Below are positions 1 to 11,638 of a DNA stretch of 64,000 nucleotides, one piece after another; the first letter of the stretch is position 1; every line of letters starts with the position of its first letter. Source of the stretch: Progne subis subis (lineage: Eukaryota > Chordata > Aves > Passeriformes > Hirundinidae); contig JAKJHU010000151.1 in the NCBI GenBank assembly GCA_022316685.1, forward strand, positions 124,001 through 188,000, read 5' to 3'. The notes beneath the pieces are model-generated. The model saw only the letters and a program-made list of their open reading frames with translations, was not told the DNA's origin and ran no database searches. Both the position numbers and the translations under genes were made by a program.

Positions 1-1630
1 TCCTTCAAACTTGTTGGGATGTGGATATGATCCGTGGATGAGCATCTCCTCTCTCTGCCCAGCTTTCCCTTTGAAAATTTGGGGTAAAAATTAAATAATT
101 AAGGATGTTAATGTGGGATCCTGGAGCACTTCATGCGAAGAGCTGCTGGTGTGGGAGTGGGAAAAAAGGATTGGAAGGAGCAACGCTGGCGTTTCCCTTT
201 TTAACTGGGAATTACGGAACTGTGGGATTGATGTGGCCAAAATGCTGCTTATCCCAGCTGTCCCTGCTGCCAGCCAGTCTCTTTCCTGGGATTTTCTTGG
301 AATTCCCATGTCTGGAAGCAAATGCACGTTTGAATTCCATGAGAATTCTGTGCTCCATCCTTCATCATCCCAATCCTGGGGGATTTTTGGTTGCTCCTTC
401 CACAGCTCTGGAGAAAGGGACAAGATGTGGTGGTGTGGAAGTTTATCCCTGAAATTCTTGGGCATTGAGTTCTGAGAGAATGGGATTTGCACGTGGGAAG
501 TAAAAAGCATAAAATGAAAGTCAAGGAAAAGAGAAAAATGAGATATCCACCTGTGGGATGTTCCTGGTATCCTGGTCATGGAGCATCACTTGGAGCCAGC
601 ATGGAAAACGAGAGCTGGGAAGCAGCAGCAGCATCTCCACAATCCTTCCTCCTTCCTATCTCCAGGAGCTCCTTCCGTGGATGAAAGGAGAGAGAATGGA
701 TTAAAAATTCCATAATTAGCGCAGCCAGGGCTCTGCTCCAGGCTGCAGCCAGCGTTAATTAGTTATCCCAACAATTACGGCATTGTTAGGAAAAATCAAC
801 TCATTCCAGCTCTTTGTTTCGGATTTGTCTGGCACCTCCCAGGATGGGATCCCAGACAATGCCTGCGGGATGCTGAGCAGCTGCCAGCGCAGCGATCCCA
901 TGAAAATCGGAGATCTGATCTCTGATTCAATTCCGGCTCCAAAGACGATCCGGGAAGTCGTTTTGTTGCTCCCAAGAGTGCCTCCAGCTCCGGTGTCATG
1001 TTGTCACCCCTCGGAATAGGCTGAGTTATGGCTGTTGTTATTTAAGGAGAAATATTAATGGACCATTTCCTTTTAATCCCATAACTCTTCCTTATTTTCC
1101 CTCCTGTAAACCTGCTTTTCCTTCTGCTCTTCCTTCCAGCATTCTCTGCTGGATTTCAGTGCAGGAGCGGGAAATTCCCCCCTCTAAAATGCACTTTATT
1201 ATCTTTATTTACTCTGAGATTCTGGGTCACTGCTCCCTCCCCTCCCTGACACTTCCCGAGGACAAATGAATCCTTACATTGTTCATCAGCTCTTGGGAGT
1301 TATTAGGAATGCTCCAGGTATTTTACACCTGTAATGGAAAATGATAAGTGCTGCTTTCCTGGGTTTTTGTGGGATTTCAGGGAATTTTTGTGCAGCGGAG
1401 GAGCAGAGGCTGAAGAAGTGATTCCTGTGATTCCTTGGAATGCTGCTGATTGCGTTGCAGCCAAGCTTTGATGTTGGGAATATTCAGCATTTGTGGGAAT
1501 ATTTGTGCCTGGATTTGGTCCTGTAAACAAACATCTTATGAATAAGTGTCCCGATGTAGTAAAATTTAGGATTTATTTCCAAGTGGCAGTTTGGCAATCC
1601 AGGAAGATAAAGGGGGATGGGCAGAGGATG
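1..1630. other. Unique intronic DNA, no gene seen
   Basis: No CR1 block, splice-bounded frame or RNA gene recognised. At 700-780 an AT-rich patch with TAATTAG and TTAATTAG words surrounds a GC-rich CAGG core; this may be a small regulatory segment but nothing more can be said. The overlapping open frames at 91-580 are in three frames at once and look like chance. Confidence 0.5.
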
Positions 1631-2060
1631 GTTTGGGAATTTTGAAGGTCATCCACTTCCAACCCCTGCCATGGGCAGAGACAACTTCCACCATCCCAGA
1701 TTGCTCCAAAAGCCGTCCAGCCTGGCCTTGGACACTTCCAGGGATCCAGAGGCAGCCACAGCTTCTCTGGGAATTCCATCCCAGCTCCTCACCAGCCTCC
1801 CAGGGAGGAATTCCTTCCCAATATCCCATCTATCCCTGCCCTCTGGCAGTGGGAAGCCATTCCCTGTGTCCTGTCCCTCCATCCCTTGTCCCAAGTTCCT
1901 CTCCAGCTCTCCTGGAGCCCCTTTAGGCACTGGAAGGAGCTCTGAGGTCTCCCTGGATCCTTGGCTTCTCCAGGCTGGACATTCCCGGCTCTCCCAGCCT
2001 GGCTCCAGCCCTTGGAGCATCTCTCTGGCCTCCTCTGGACTCGCTGCAGGACACCCATGG
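1631..2060 (-). mobile_element. CR1 fragment, type A, about 430 bp
   Basis: Read on the minus strand this is a type A CR1 3' region: it holds the complement of the CCATGGCAGGGGTTGGA block, the TCTCTGGGAATTCC block, the CCTGCCCTCTGGCAGTGGG block and the TTCTCCAGGCTGGACA block in the usual order. The terminal octamer tail is worn away. Confidence 0.9.
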
Positions 2061-3496
2061 ATTGGGATGGAGCTGGAATTAGAACCAAGGTTATGACCCC
2101 ACATCCCATGGTCCTGGCAGGTCCTTGGGCTCAGTGGGCCCATGAAGGGCTGGAATGATTCTCCAGGATATTCTTCCATCCAATTTTTCCATGTAACAGG
2201 AATATTTGCAGGTGTGAAGTGCCAGAGTGCAGGTACAGGAAAGCGTATGAGCGGAAAGATCTTCCTCTTTCCTCTAGGATTGCTTAGAGGAATTGGGATT
2301 CCTGCTAATTAAGACTTATTTCCCCCCTGTGCTATTCCACATATTATTATTTTCAAATGGAGGAAAATTAATGGAATTCTTCTGTAGCCACGGACAGAAA
2401 AGAACATTCCAAGAGCATCCCACGGATTTTGGAGGTGACATTTGTGGTTCTCATTCCTTTGAGTGGCATTTGTGCATCTCCAGGGATTGTCTCATCCCTC
2501 AACTCCAGAATCAGTCCATGGCAAAGGAGCGAGGAATGTCCTGAACTGCTCCTTTCCAGGGCTGTGCCTTGGGCTTGACTCCTGGAAGTTGGTCTCGGCA
2601 GGCCGCGGGAATATACCCGCTGAAATCCTTAACGGGAACACCTGTTCCGAGTCATCATCTTTTCCCTTTTCCATCTCTTGTCTCCATATATAACAGCAGG
2701 AGTGATGAAAATTCCCAGTTAGCTGCCTGTGAGAAAATGAGGGAATGCCAGCTGTGAGCAAGCCGCTTCTCCCTCCCTAGGGGCGGAGTAACCTTATCCC
2801 ATTCCCAACTTTCCTCCCAGTGCTCCCAAAGCGGGGGGATCGCCTGTGGGGGAGAACGGGGAGACGGCGCACAAAGAAAAGAGGGAAAACTGGGAACAAG
2901 AGCAACTCCAACCACGGGTTCGTCCTGGTGTGCCGGGATCTATCTTTACCCTCCTTGGCTCGGGATAGCTCTTGGATTTGTCGAGTCCCTAGGGAAACAT
3001 CCAGCTTGGCATCCGACTCATGCCAGGAACGTCGGCCCTGGCTCGGCCTCCGCTCCGCAGCCTCAGGAAGCTCCTCGCTCCTTTCACAGGTGCCTTTCCA
3101 ATTTTAAGATTTGCTTCGGATGCATCGAATTGATGGAATTTATCATGGAAAGCTCCAGGCAAGAATGTGATTCCCGTATATTAAAAAAGCATCCCGAGCT
3201 GGAGAGGGTTGGAGATCGGGGGCTCTTGAGGCCAACAGGGAATCTTGTGGGATTCGATTCCTGACACCTCCCGGGGTAATTTTTGCGGATGATCTCATCC
3301 CGACCCTGTTGTTGATTTGCCACTTGGCTCATCTAATTCCTTGTGGATTGATCCCTCTTCCCTTGTCTGTCATTCCATGAGGGCTGGGGAGGACTTGAGG
3401 AGCCGATGGAGAATGGGTGTTGTTGCTGTACTCCCTCCTCCTTTTCCCGGGATAAAATCCCTGCTCACTGTCAGCTCAATGGCTCTCGCCTTCCTA
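2061..3496. other. Unique intronic DNA
   Basis: No repeat block or coding exon recognised. It is G+C-rich with several CpGs near 2820-3080, where frames stay open by composition. Nothing supports a gene here. Confidence 0.45.
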
Positions 3497-3640
3497 AAAT
3501 CCTGGAATAATTTGGGTTGGAAAGGACTTTAAAGATCATCCAGTCCCACCCCCTGCCATGGACAGGGACACCCTCCACTGTCCCAGGGTGCTCCGAGCCC
3601 CTCCAACCTGGCCTGGAAAATTCCAGGGATGAGGAATCCA
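3497..3640 (-). mobile_element. CR1 fragment, type A
   Basis: Starts with the antisense 3' end (AATAATTTGGGTTGGAAAGG), followed by the CCATGGACAGGGACACC and GGCCTGGAAAATTCCAGG blocks, then breaks off. Lies back to back with the plus-strand CR1 at 3770. Confidence 0.88.
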
Positions 3641-3769
3641 CAATTTCTCCTGGTTCTTGCACCTCTCCCTCAAAAAGCACAGCTGGTAGTGGGGAAAATC
3701 CCTGGAAGTTGTGTCGCCATTGGGATCAATCCCAGAGCTCCTCTTTCCTTTCTTCACCTTGAATGCAGT

Positions 3770-4018
3770 GACAGGATGCAGGGAATGGCTTCCCACTGCC
3801 AGAAGGCTGGGTTAGGTGGGATTTTGGGAAGGAATTCCTCCCTGGGAGGCTGGCGAGGGGCTGGAATGGAATTCCCAGAGAAGCTGCCCCATCCCTGGAA
3901 TTGTCGAAGGCCAGGTTGGATGGGGTTTGGAGCAACCTGGGATAGTGGAAGGCGTTGGAATTCCATGATCTTGAAGGTCCTTTCTGACCCAAACCATTCC
4001 ATAATCCTATAATTCGGA
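3770..4018 (+). mobile_element. CR1 fragment, type A, with 3' end
   Basis: Sense type A sequence: GGGAATGGCTTCCCACTGCC, AGAGAAGCTGCCCCATCCC, GGCCAGGTTGGATGGGG and a tail CCATTCCATAATCCTATAATTC. It faces the minus-strand copy at 3497-3640, their truncated 5' ends 129 bp apart. Confidence 0.9.
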
Positions 4019-7000
4019 ATCTGGATGTTCCAGTCTGGCTTTGGTACCACCTCGTTCCCAGCCAAGAACTTCCCAGGTGCCACTTCCCAAAGGTGTTATT
4101 CTGACACACACACCTGCAAAATCCAAAATCCCCATTCCCTTTTTTTTTTTTTCCCTTGGACCTTTCCCAAAGCTCCCAAACAAATGGGAAACTCCCTGTC
4201 AGCATCTGCAGCTGTCCCCGAGCTCAGGCTGGTGGTGAAATGAGTGGGATGGGGTGGGGTTTATTTTCCCTCCCCTTTTCCCACCGGGAATGACGCAGGG
4301 CTGGGTAATTCCAGGTGTCTGATTAACCACGCTTAATTAAGAGCCAGGGATCTTGGAAGGAGCCTGAAGGACTCAGCTGAAGGAAGCCTGGAGGGAAAGC
4401 TCAGCTCATTCCCTGTGGGAATGTCAGCCCCAGGCTACCTGCTCCTTTGGGGTGCTGTGTCCTCATCTTCCCAATTCCATGGTTTTCTTGGAATAACCAG
4501 ATGGGAAAGGTGTCCTGGGAGCTTGGGGAAGTAGCAGAGTTGTTGCTGACAGCGGAGCAGGACATTCCTGTGCCCCACGGAAAGCATGGTTTGGGATTTG
4601 GGATAAACCAGGGCTGCTGCCTGCCCAAAACCAGGGATTTTTGGCTCCTTAAATTCCACCAGGAAAACCCTTTCCCCCCTCGCAGACAGTTCATTTAAAG
4701 AGGAGCAAACATCCCCGTCCTCATCCGTGGATGCTCCGCCAGCTCTATCCTGTGCCGGGATATTCCCTTTCCATCCCTTTCCTGGGATGGATACTTCACC
4801 TTGGCAGCTCCCTCAGGCAGGAGCAGCCTTTTCCTTGTATTTCTGCGCCTCATTGACTCCATCTGTTCCCACTCTCTGGCTTCAAACCTGTTCCTTTTGG
4901 CTTTTCCCTGTTTTTCCCCTTCCACTTTCCCGTTTAATTGTAGCCGTGTTGTTTGGCTCAGCGTTTTCCCAGCGCTGAAATGCGGGAAGAGGTTTGGGAA
5001 TGGGAGAGGCGTTGGTGAATAAACCCCCCGCTTGAGGCTTTGAGCAAGACCAGATCCCAAAGGGATCCTTTTGGGATGGTTTTTAGGGATAACTGGACTC
5101 AGCCCAGCACCAGCGGCTTCCCTGGAGAGCTTAATTCCGTGTGTGTGTTGCTCCAGCAAAACGAGGAGGGATCTTTTCCCTGTATTCCTTGGTTTGGGAT
5201 AGATATTTCCCTGTATGCCTTGGTTTGGGTTTTAATTACGCCAGTCTCCCAGTTGGAAAGGAAAATTTGGGGGGATAAAATGTGGAGCCTGTCCTGCAAA
5301 GTTCTAAATTCCCAGACACATTTCCCCCTTTTCTTTTGGAATTCTTTAGAAAGCATATTCAGGCACAGGTGCGGCAATCTATGGGAAGAAATTGATTTTT
5401 CCTCCCATCTTTTTCCTGTTGGGATATGGAAAAGCAGGATCTGACGCCAGGACCCTCTAGGGGGCACGATGCCTCCGCTGTTTTTCTGGAGAAAGGGGTT
5501 TTTTGTTGTTGTTTTTTCTTTTTTTTTCCCCATAGGGAAAAACGAACTGAGAGTTACAAGAAGCAGCAAAATATCCCTGTGTTCAGCAGGAATCGTAGCC
5601 GGGCCGGAGCTGCTTGGAATTTCCCCCGGCAGTGTTGCTCTGCCTTCATTTTTGTGGGACTTTTGGGGTAAATTTGGGTTTAATCCCTAATTCTGCCCGT
5701 CAATCCCGAATAAAGTGAGGCTCATCCTGGCTCCCTCTGGGGTCTCCGTGCACCCTGGATAATTTGGGATATCCTGGATAACCTGTGAGGTGCGAGAATT
5801 GAATTTGAACGCCGTGTTGGTTCTTTTAACTCCTTCATTCCCGGTATTCCTGAACTATCGGGAGTGAGAGCAGACTAAGATGCTGAGAAAATCATGCTCA
5901 TGTAAAAAACCCCTTTGGGAATAAATCCTGTTTTCCAGTGCTCCTGTAATTACCTTTTCCCACTCCCTGTGGGATTCCTGCCTCAGGGACAGAGCTGGGG
6001 TTGCTTTTGTGCTGCCTCTGGGATGTTTTCCCACACGGAGCCAATTCCTGTCCCGTTAATTGATTCCCAAGACCGGTGAGTCGACCGGGGATTTTTTTTA
6101 ATTGGATCAAATTATTTTATTTCCCTGCCTTCCCAAAACTTTCGCCCCGTCCTTGACCGCAATTAATTAATTAATTGCTGCTTTGATTGCTCCACAAGAA
6201 GAGGGATCGGGGTGGCATCACCTCCGGACCCTGTGGAGCAGAGCAACGGCGGGAAAGGCTCCGTCGGGAAATCAAATCCGTCTTTTCCAATCGGTCCCTG
6301 CCAACCTGGATTGTCTTGGATTTTATGGCAAAGAGCTTCGTGCTGGAGTGACCAAATTAAGAAGTGAAGGGTTCCCAGTAAAAGATAAAAATGGGACGTG
6401 CATCCCTGGATTTTCACGGACAAAAATTCGGGATTTAAAAAAATCCCAAACCACCTTCAATTATGATTTGAGTAAATGGGAACATTCCCTTTTTATGACA
6501 TAAAATTCCTTCTGCAAAATAAAAAAAAAAAACCAACTCCAAACCCTCGTTTTTCCGTGAAATATCCTCTGTCTGGGATTTTTTTTTCTTTTTTCCCTCT
6601 TTTCTACATATCTGGGAGGGTTTTGTTCTGGAGAGGGGAATGTTGAGGCACAAGCTCCGTGCTGGAACTCCACTCCAGCCCAATCCTGCTGCATCTGCTT
6701 CCCTCTGCCTCATCCTTCTCCGGTTTTCCTGCTGGGTCAGGATTTTTTCGGCTCGTAATCATTCCAGCAGATGGTGGGATAAAGGGATGCTGACCAGGAA
6801 ATTACCTGGGAGCCGGGAGCAGCGGCACCTTTATGTCACAGAATACCAAAAATCCGATTTCAGCATGGCTTGGCTTGTTCAGGGAGGGCGCAGATTTATG
6901 GAAAAGGGTGGGAAAAGCTCTCCAGCTCTTTTCTGGGAATCTAGATAGGGTTTTTTGGAGGGGGAAAAAATCTGAATTGGCGATTTAAACCTGCTCTGGT

Positions 7001-7020
7001 GCTGATTTTTAAGGTGGGGT
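4019..7020. other. Unique intronic DNA with short homopolymer runs
   Basis: Three kilobases without CR1 or a recognisable exon. It holds poly(T) of about 13 at 4140, a T-rich run at 5509-5528, four AATT units at 6161-6176, and poly(A) near 6521. The 4990-6180 part has mixed CpG-bearing and AT-rich sequence. I see no gene. Confidence 0.45.
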
Positions 7021-7024
7021 TTAG

Positions 7025-7515
7025 TGATGTCCTGCAAAGTTTCCACGGGGAAAATCGTCTGTTTCTGCGACTTGAGGCTCTTGGAATTTCATGTGGGAGA
7101 GGGGGATCTCCAGGAAATTCCAGGTGGAGCAGGGCAGAACCTTTGGGATTTGTTGCCCAGTCAGGAAAACTGGGCTGTCCTGCGGATCCAGGCGTTTGAT
7201 GTTCGGTGTAGGAGGGTGGGATCGCCAGGACATTCCCATAAAAGCAGGGCAGACCCTTTGGGATATATCGTCCTGCCGGGAAAACTGAATTCTCCCATGT
7301 TTTGAGGCTCCTGGTGTTTGATTTAGGGGAACTGAATTTCTAGGAGATTCCTGGAAAAGCAGGCAGAGCCTTTGGGATGTGTCATCCAGCCAGGAAAACT
7401 GAGCTGAACTTGGATTCAGGCATTTGGTGCAGGAGAACGGGATCTGCAGGAGATTCCCAGAGGAGCAGGGCAAACCCTTTGGGATGGGTCGTCCTTCCCA
7501 GGAGCGCATTTCACC
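7025..7515. repeat. Tandem repeat, unit about 107-115 bp, at least 4 copies
   Basis: The anchor CCTTTGGGAT recurs at 7140, 7255, 7369 and 7476 (spacing 115, 114, 107), always preceded by an AGCAGGGCAGA-like word and followed about 20 bases on by CAGGAAAACTG. Other shared words are GGAGATTCC and TTTGATG/TTTGGTG. Units are clearly diverged from each other. I do not recognise the unit as CR1. Confidence 0.85.
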
Positions 7516-8407
7516 CAGGATTTTACCACTGGGAAGTGGAAAATCACGTTAATTCCATAGGATGAATGCCCTGTGCCCCGTTTTAGGGAATATCGGTGGG
7601 GCAGGTGCTGCTTTGGGAATACAAAGCTCCGCTCCCGTTTTCCCAGTGCCTTCCCCAGAGGTCAGGAAGTATCCGGTAAATCAGACACTCCCGGCTCACT
7701 CCATCCAGTAATGAAGTGGGAATGAACTCTGGAAAAGGGGAAGGGGGGGGATATGAACTCCCCGGAGATTGATGGGATGTGCTGACGTTGGGGCCCAAAC
7801 ACGACCATCTCACTTTTCCAAGCAATCCATCTGGAGCTTCGGTGATCTGTCATCCCGGCGAGCTGGGAAATTCGTTAGGAGACTTGGAAAAGAGCTCCCA
7901 CCTTTGCGTTTTTTCCTGGCCGCTTGCTCCCTTCCTTTTCGGGTAAAGAGTTGAGGGCTGGATGCAAAGGAATGTTGGGAGCTTTGTCCCGGGATTCCTG
8001 AGGGTGTTAATTTGGTGGCACAGGAGTTTAAATGGGTTTAAGCACTTGGATAAATAAACGAATTCATTGATATCTGGTTTATTAAAAATTTGCTTTATTC
8101 CGGATTCTTTTTTTTTTAAAAAACAAGGGCCAGAATGGAGAATGGGAAGGAGATTCCTTAGGATTTAGGGCAGTCAAGGAAGTGTTAAATCAGCTTTGGA
8201 AGAAAAAAAAAAAAAAAGGCGATTTGGGGAATTTGTTTTGATTTTTATCCTTGTTTTTGCTGTGGATCCTTCTGTCTGCTGAAGGAAGAGTCTGCTTGTC
8301 ATACTGCTTCCTGGTTTTCTTGCTTTTGAATGAGGAAAAGTGGAGGGCTGTGTAAAAAAAAATCCTCTGAGATATCCTAAGGGAAGACCAAAGTATTCCC
8401 CATTGTG
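7516..8407. other. Unique spacer between two tandem arrays
   Basis: No repeat block or exon recognised; contains a T8 run near 8109 and A15 near 8204. It separates the two unrelated tandem arrays at 7025-7515 and 8408-8990. Confidence 0.4.
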
Positions 8408-8990
8408 CTCATTCCTGCCTGGATTTGCATCAGAATTAATCCCAAATTCCATGTAATGATCCAGATTAACCACTTTTTAAATAGAGGAGAAAGGAATCTG
8501 AGACCTGGGATGTGACAGGGGCTAAAACCCCTTTAAAACCGAGTTTGAGGTTTTCCTGCAGGGATTTTCAGGAGAATTAATCCCAGATTTTGTGTAATGA
8601 TCCAAATTTTTAAGGATGAATCTCTGGAAGGGAAGGGCGGAATGATCCCAGGAATCTGAGACCTGGGATGTAGCAGGGGATAAAGCTCCTTTAAACCTCA
8701 GCTTGGGGTTTTCCTGCAGGGATTTGCAGCAGAATTAACCCCAAATTCCATGTAAGGATCCAAATTAACCACTTTTCAGGGATGAAATTTTGGGAAGTGG
8801 AGAGCAGAGCAGTCCTTGGATCCTGGGACCTGTCCCTAGATCCTGACAACTTGGAATCTGGCCAGGGCTAAAACTCCTTTAGACCTCAGCTTGCGGTTTT
8901 TCCACGCAGATTTAGTGAAATTCCATGCAATGATCCAGATTAACCACTTTTTAAAGGGTGTATTTCGGGACTTGGAGGGCAGAGCTATCC
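8408..8990. repeat. Tandem repeat, unit about 141-175 bp, 4 copies
   Basis: The words AGAATTAATCCCAAATTCC and TGTAATGATCCAGATTAACC recur with variation at 8432, 8573, 8731 and about 8918. Between them recur AATCTGAGACCTGGGATGT, AGGGGCTAAAACCCCTTTA and TTTTCCTGCAGGGATTT. Spacing is irregular because units carry insertions and deletions. Not recognisable as CR1. Confidence 0.88.
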
Positions 8991-9582
8991 CTAAGTCAGC
9001 GGTGATCCGTGGGATCAGCGCTGGGACTGGTTTTATGGAAAGGGCCACACAGTCCTTGGTCCAGACTTCCAACGCGCAGTTGTTCCCAATCCGGAGGCAC
9101 AGCTGGCATGCCATGGCCGTGTCCCAGCATCCCAGGATGTATTAATAGCCCCACAAGTTGGGAATTCACGGCTGGACCGAAACCCAACTCCAGCCACTTC
9201 ACCGCCCTGCACATGGACACGTTTATTTTGGAGACTCCAACCGTTTCCAGCAGCCGGTGCTGGAAGAGTGCAGCTCTTTTGTTTACATCCCGCTTTCATC
9301 CTCTCTCCTGAATTCCTGGAGAAGGGATCAGGTGTTGATTGAAGGGAGGGAAATCCTGGGAAGTGAGGGCAGCACTGTCTCCTTTGCCTTTCCAGCAGAG
9401 CATCCTGGATGCTGCCTCAGTTTCCCCACCTCATCCCTTCTTTCTTAATCCTCCCAGGAAGCTGCAAGGAGAAAGGAATTTCTCCTTCCTTCCACGAAAA
9501 GCGGTGTCTGGAGCCCTCAGGGACAAGTCTGTGGAGATGAGTGCAAATATCAGGTGGCAGAATGCAAAGTCCACGAGATAAA
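8991..9582. other. Unique intronic DNA
   Basis: No repeat or gene recognised. Several frames stay open on both strands, consistent with G+C-rich composition rather than coding. Confidence 0.4.
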
Positions 9583-9950
9583 ATCATGGAATCATTAAGG
9601 TTGGAAAAGACCTGGGAGCCCACTGAGTCCAAGTGTTCCCTCAGCGCATCCAAGGCCGCCACTGACCATGTCCCCAAGTGCCACATCCTCATGAATTTTA
9701 AATTCTTCCGGGGATGGGGACTCCACCACTGCCCTGGGCAGCTGTGCCAGTGCCTGACCACCTTTTCCATGAGAAAATTTTCCTGACTTAAGCCTCTCCC
9801 AGTGCAGCTTGAGGCTGTTTCCTCTCATCCTGTCCCTTGTTCCCCGGGAGCAGATCCCGATCCCACCTGGCTCCACCGTCCTGTCAGGGAGCTGCAGGGA
9901 GAAGGTTCCTCCTGTGCCTTCTTTTCTCCAGGCTGAGCCCCCAACCAGCT
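9583..9950 (-). mobile_element. CR1 fragment, type B, about 370 bp
   Basis: Antisense type B: AATCATGGAATCATTAAGG tail, CATGTCCCCAAGTGCCACAT, CTGGGCAGCTGTGCCAGTG, CAGCTTGAGGCTGTTTCCTC and CTTTTCTCCAGGCTGAGC blocks in order. Confidence 0.9.
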
Positions 9951-10045
9951 ACCATTTGTGTTCCAGAGGTTCTCCACAGAAATTATCCCTGCAAATCCAC
10001 CTCTTTCTCCCCTTTTCTTCCTGCAAATCCCGTAAATGCCCTGAA

Positions 10046-10137
10046 TCCCAGAATGGTTTGGAATGGTTTTAAAAGGGACCTTAAAGACCAACTCATTCCA
10101 GCCCTTTCCGTGGGCAGGGACAGCTTCCACTAGAGCA
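10046..10137 (-). mobile_element. CR1 3'-end fragment, type A
   Basis: Short antisense tail: GAATGGTTTTAAAAGGGACC, a worn CCATGGGCAGGGACA block (here CCGTGGGCAGGGACAGC) and TTCCACTAGAGCAGG. Truncated after about 90 bp. Confidence 0.82.
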
Positions 10138-11279
10138 GGTTTTCTGGGATTCCCTTCTGTGGGAGCAGGGAATAGGACATTTATGGAATAAACACACCCA
10201 CGGTGTATTTTGGCAGTGGTGCTGTCATTGCTTTGCATTCAGTTTGGTGCAAATTCCTGATCCCTGTACCAATAATCACTTCCCAGCTCGTTATAAATTT
10301 CCATCAGATAAATATTGACATTCCACTCCAGCTTTATGGACAAACATCCTCCTGGGATTCCACATTGTCCCAAGTTTTATAGATAGGGAAAATAAAAGGT
10401 GGTTTATGATTTGAAACAGCCTTGGGTTGGTTTGGGTTGTTTTATGTCCACTTGTGTCAATCAAGGGGAGGTTTGGGATTTATTCCCGGGGAGGTTTTGG
10501 TGACATTTGAGGTATCGGATGGTGCTATCCATGAGGGAATCCAGAGGGATTCTGGGAAGTGGCAAGTTAATGGAGAAGTTCTGGAGTTTTGAGCAGGACA
10601 TGGATATTTTTTTCCCACTTTTGAGAACTTCCCAGGAGCCTGCGGCGCCGCTTGGTGTTCGTGTCACCCTCGGATCCAGAGGAGCTCCCGGAGGGGCTGG
10701 AAAACCTCCAGCTGCAAACGAAGCTCTGATGGAAGGTGCTGCTCCCAGGGTGCTTCTTCCTCGGGGTTGGAAACAGATCCTGCAGGCGCTTCCCGTGTGA
10801 TGTCTGCGCCCAGCAGGAAGGGAAAAAACTGGAGACAAAGGATAAGAGCAGGAATGTGCCGTGTGCCGCTCCGCTGGCCCTCCCCAGCCTCGAATTGCTC
10901 GGAGACACAGCACTGGCTCCGTGGATTCCTGGGAGCCACCACCCTGAAGGAAGCACATTTCTTCTCCTAAGAGCCAAGGGATGTCTGGGGACTTTTCCTG
11001 CCACTTCTGGGACTCGCACAGGTACATCAAGAGGGGAAAATCAGCCCGGAGAAGCCTCTTCCTGAGGTTTGTGCTGAGCTTGGAGGAAGATTTTGCTTAG
11101 CTTTTGTTATCCTTGAGGATGTTTAGTCCCCTCTGGAAGACTCGTTCGTTGGGCTGGAGCTGGTGGAAGGAGGAGTTGGGCGGACACTGGGGACAGCATG
11201 GGTTTGAACTCCTAGAGAAAAACAGCTGGAATATATAATCCCAGAAAAAAGGGATCTAAAGCTGTCCCAAAGGGACACG
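10138..11279. other. Unique intronic DNA, G+C-rich
   Basis: No exon or repeat recognised. From 10461 to 11030 several frames lack stops on both strands, but no frame shows a family motif or splice boundaries, so I treat them as compositional. Confidence 0.4.
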
Positions 11280-11638
11280 ATGAAGGATCTGGAGGGGAAA
11301 AACCTGGAGAAGAAACTGAGGGAAGAATTATTGGGATCTGGAGCTTCCTCAGGAGTGGCAGGTCAAATCTCTGCTCTCTGTGACCCCGGCCAGGACCTGA
11401 GGGAATGCTAAAAAGCCTTCCTCAGGGAAGGTTTATGTTGGGTATCAGGAAAAGGTTCTTCCCCCAGCAGGTGGTTGTGTGCTGGGACAGGATCCCTGGG
11501 GAATGGTCACGGCCCCAGGGCTGCCGGAGCAGTTGGAAAGGGCTCTCTGGCACAGGGTGGGATTTTTGGGATGTCCTCTGCAGGGCCAGGAGTTAATCCT
11601 CATGGTTCCCTTCCAACTCAGGATATCCTATGAATCCA
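11280..11638 (+). mobile_element. CR1 fragment, type C
   Basis: Sense CR1 with GGTATCAGGAAAAGGTTCTT, GGGAATGGTCACGGCCCC, TTTTTGGGATGTCCTCTGCA, CAGGAGTTAATCCTCATGG and the tail CCTTCCAACTCAGGATATCC with TATGAATCC, the type C signature. Confidence 0.88.

Noticed and set aside
1617..2179. Overlapping frames of 100-176 codons on both strands
   Set aside because: They coincide with an antisense CR1 3' UTR, which lacks stops in several frames; similar frames recur at every CR1 copy of this type.
2820..3107. Arg/Lys-rich frame as a candidate ZC3H3 N-terminal exon
   Set aside because: The translated sequence does not resemble the family, and no acceptor/donor pair keeps the phase required by the exon at 27144.
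10461..11030. 189-codon minus-strand frame with several overlapping open frames on both strands
   Set aside because: Multiple frames are open at the same time, as expected from G+C-rich DNA; no family motif and no supporting splice sites.
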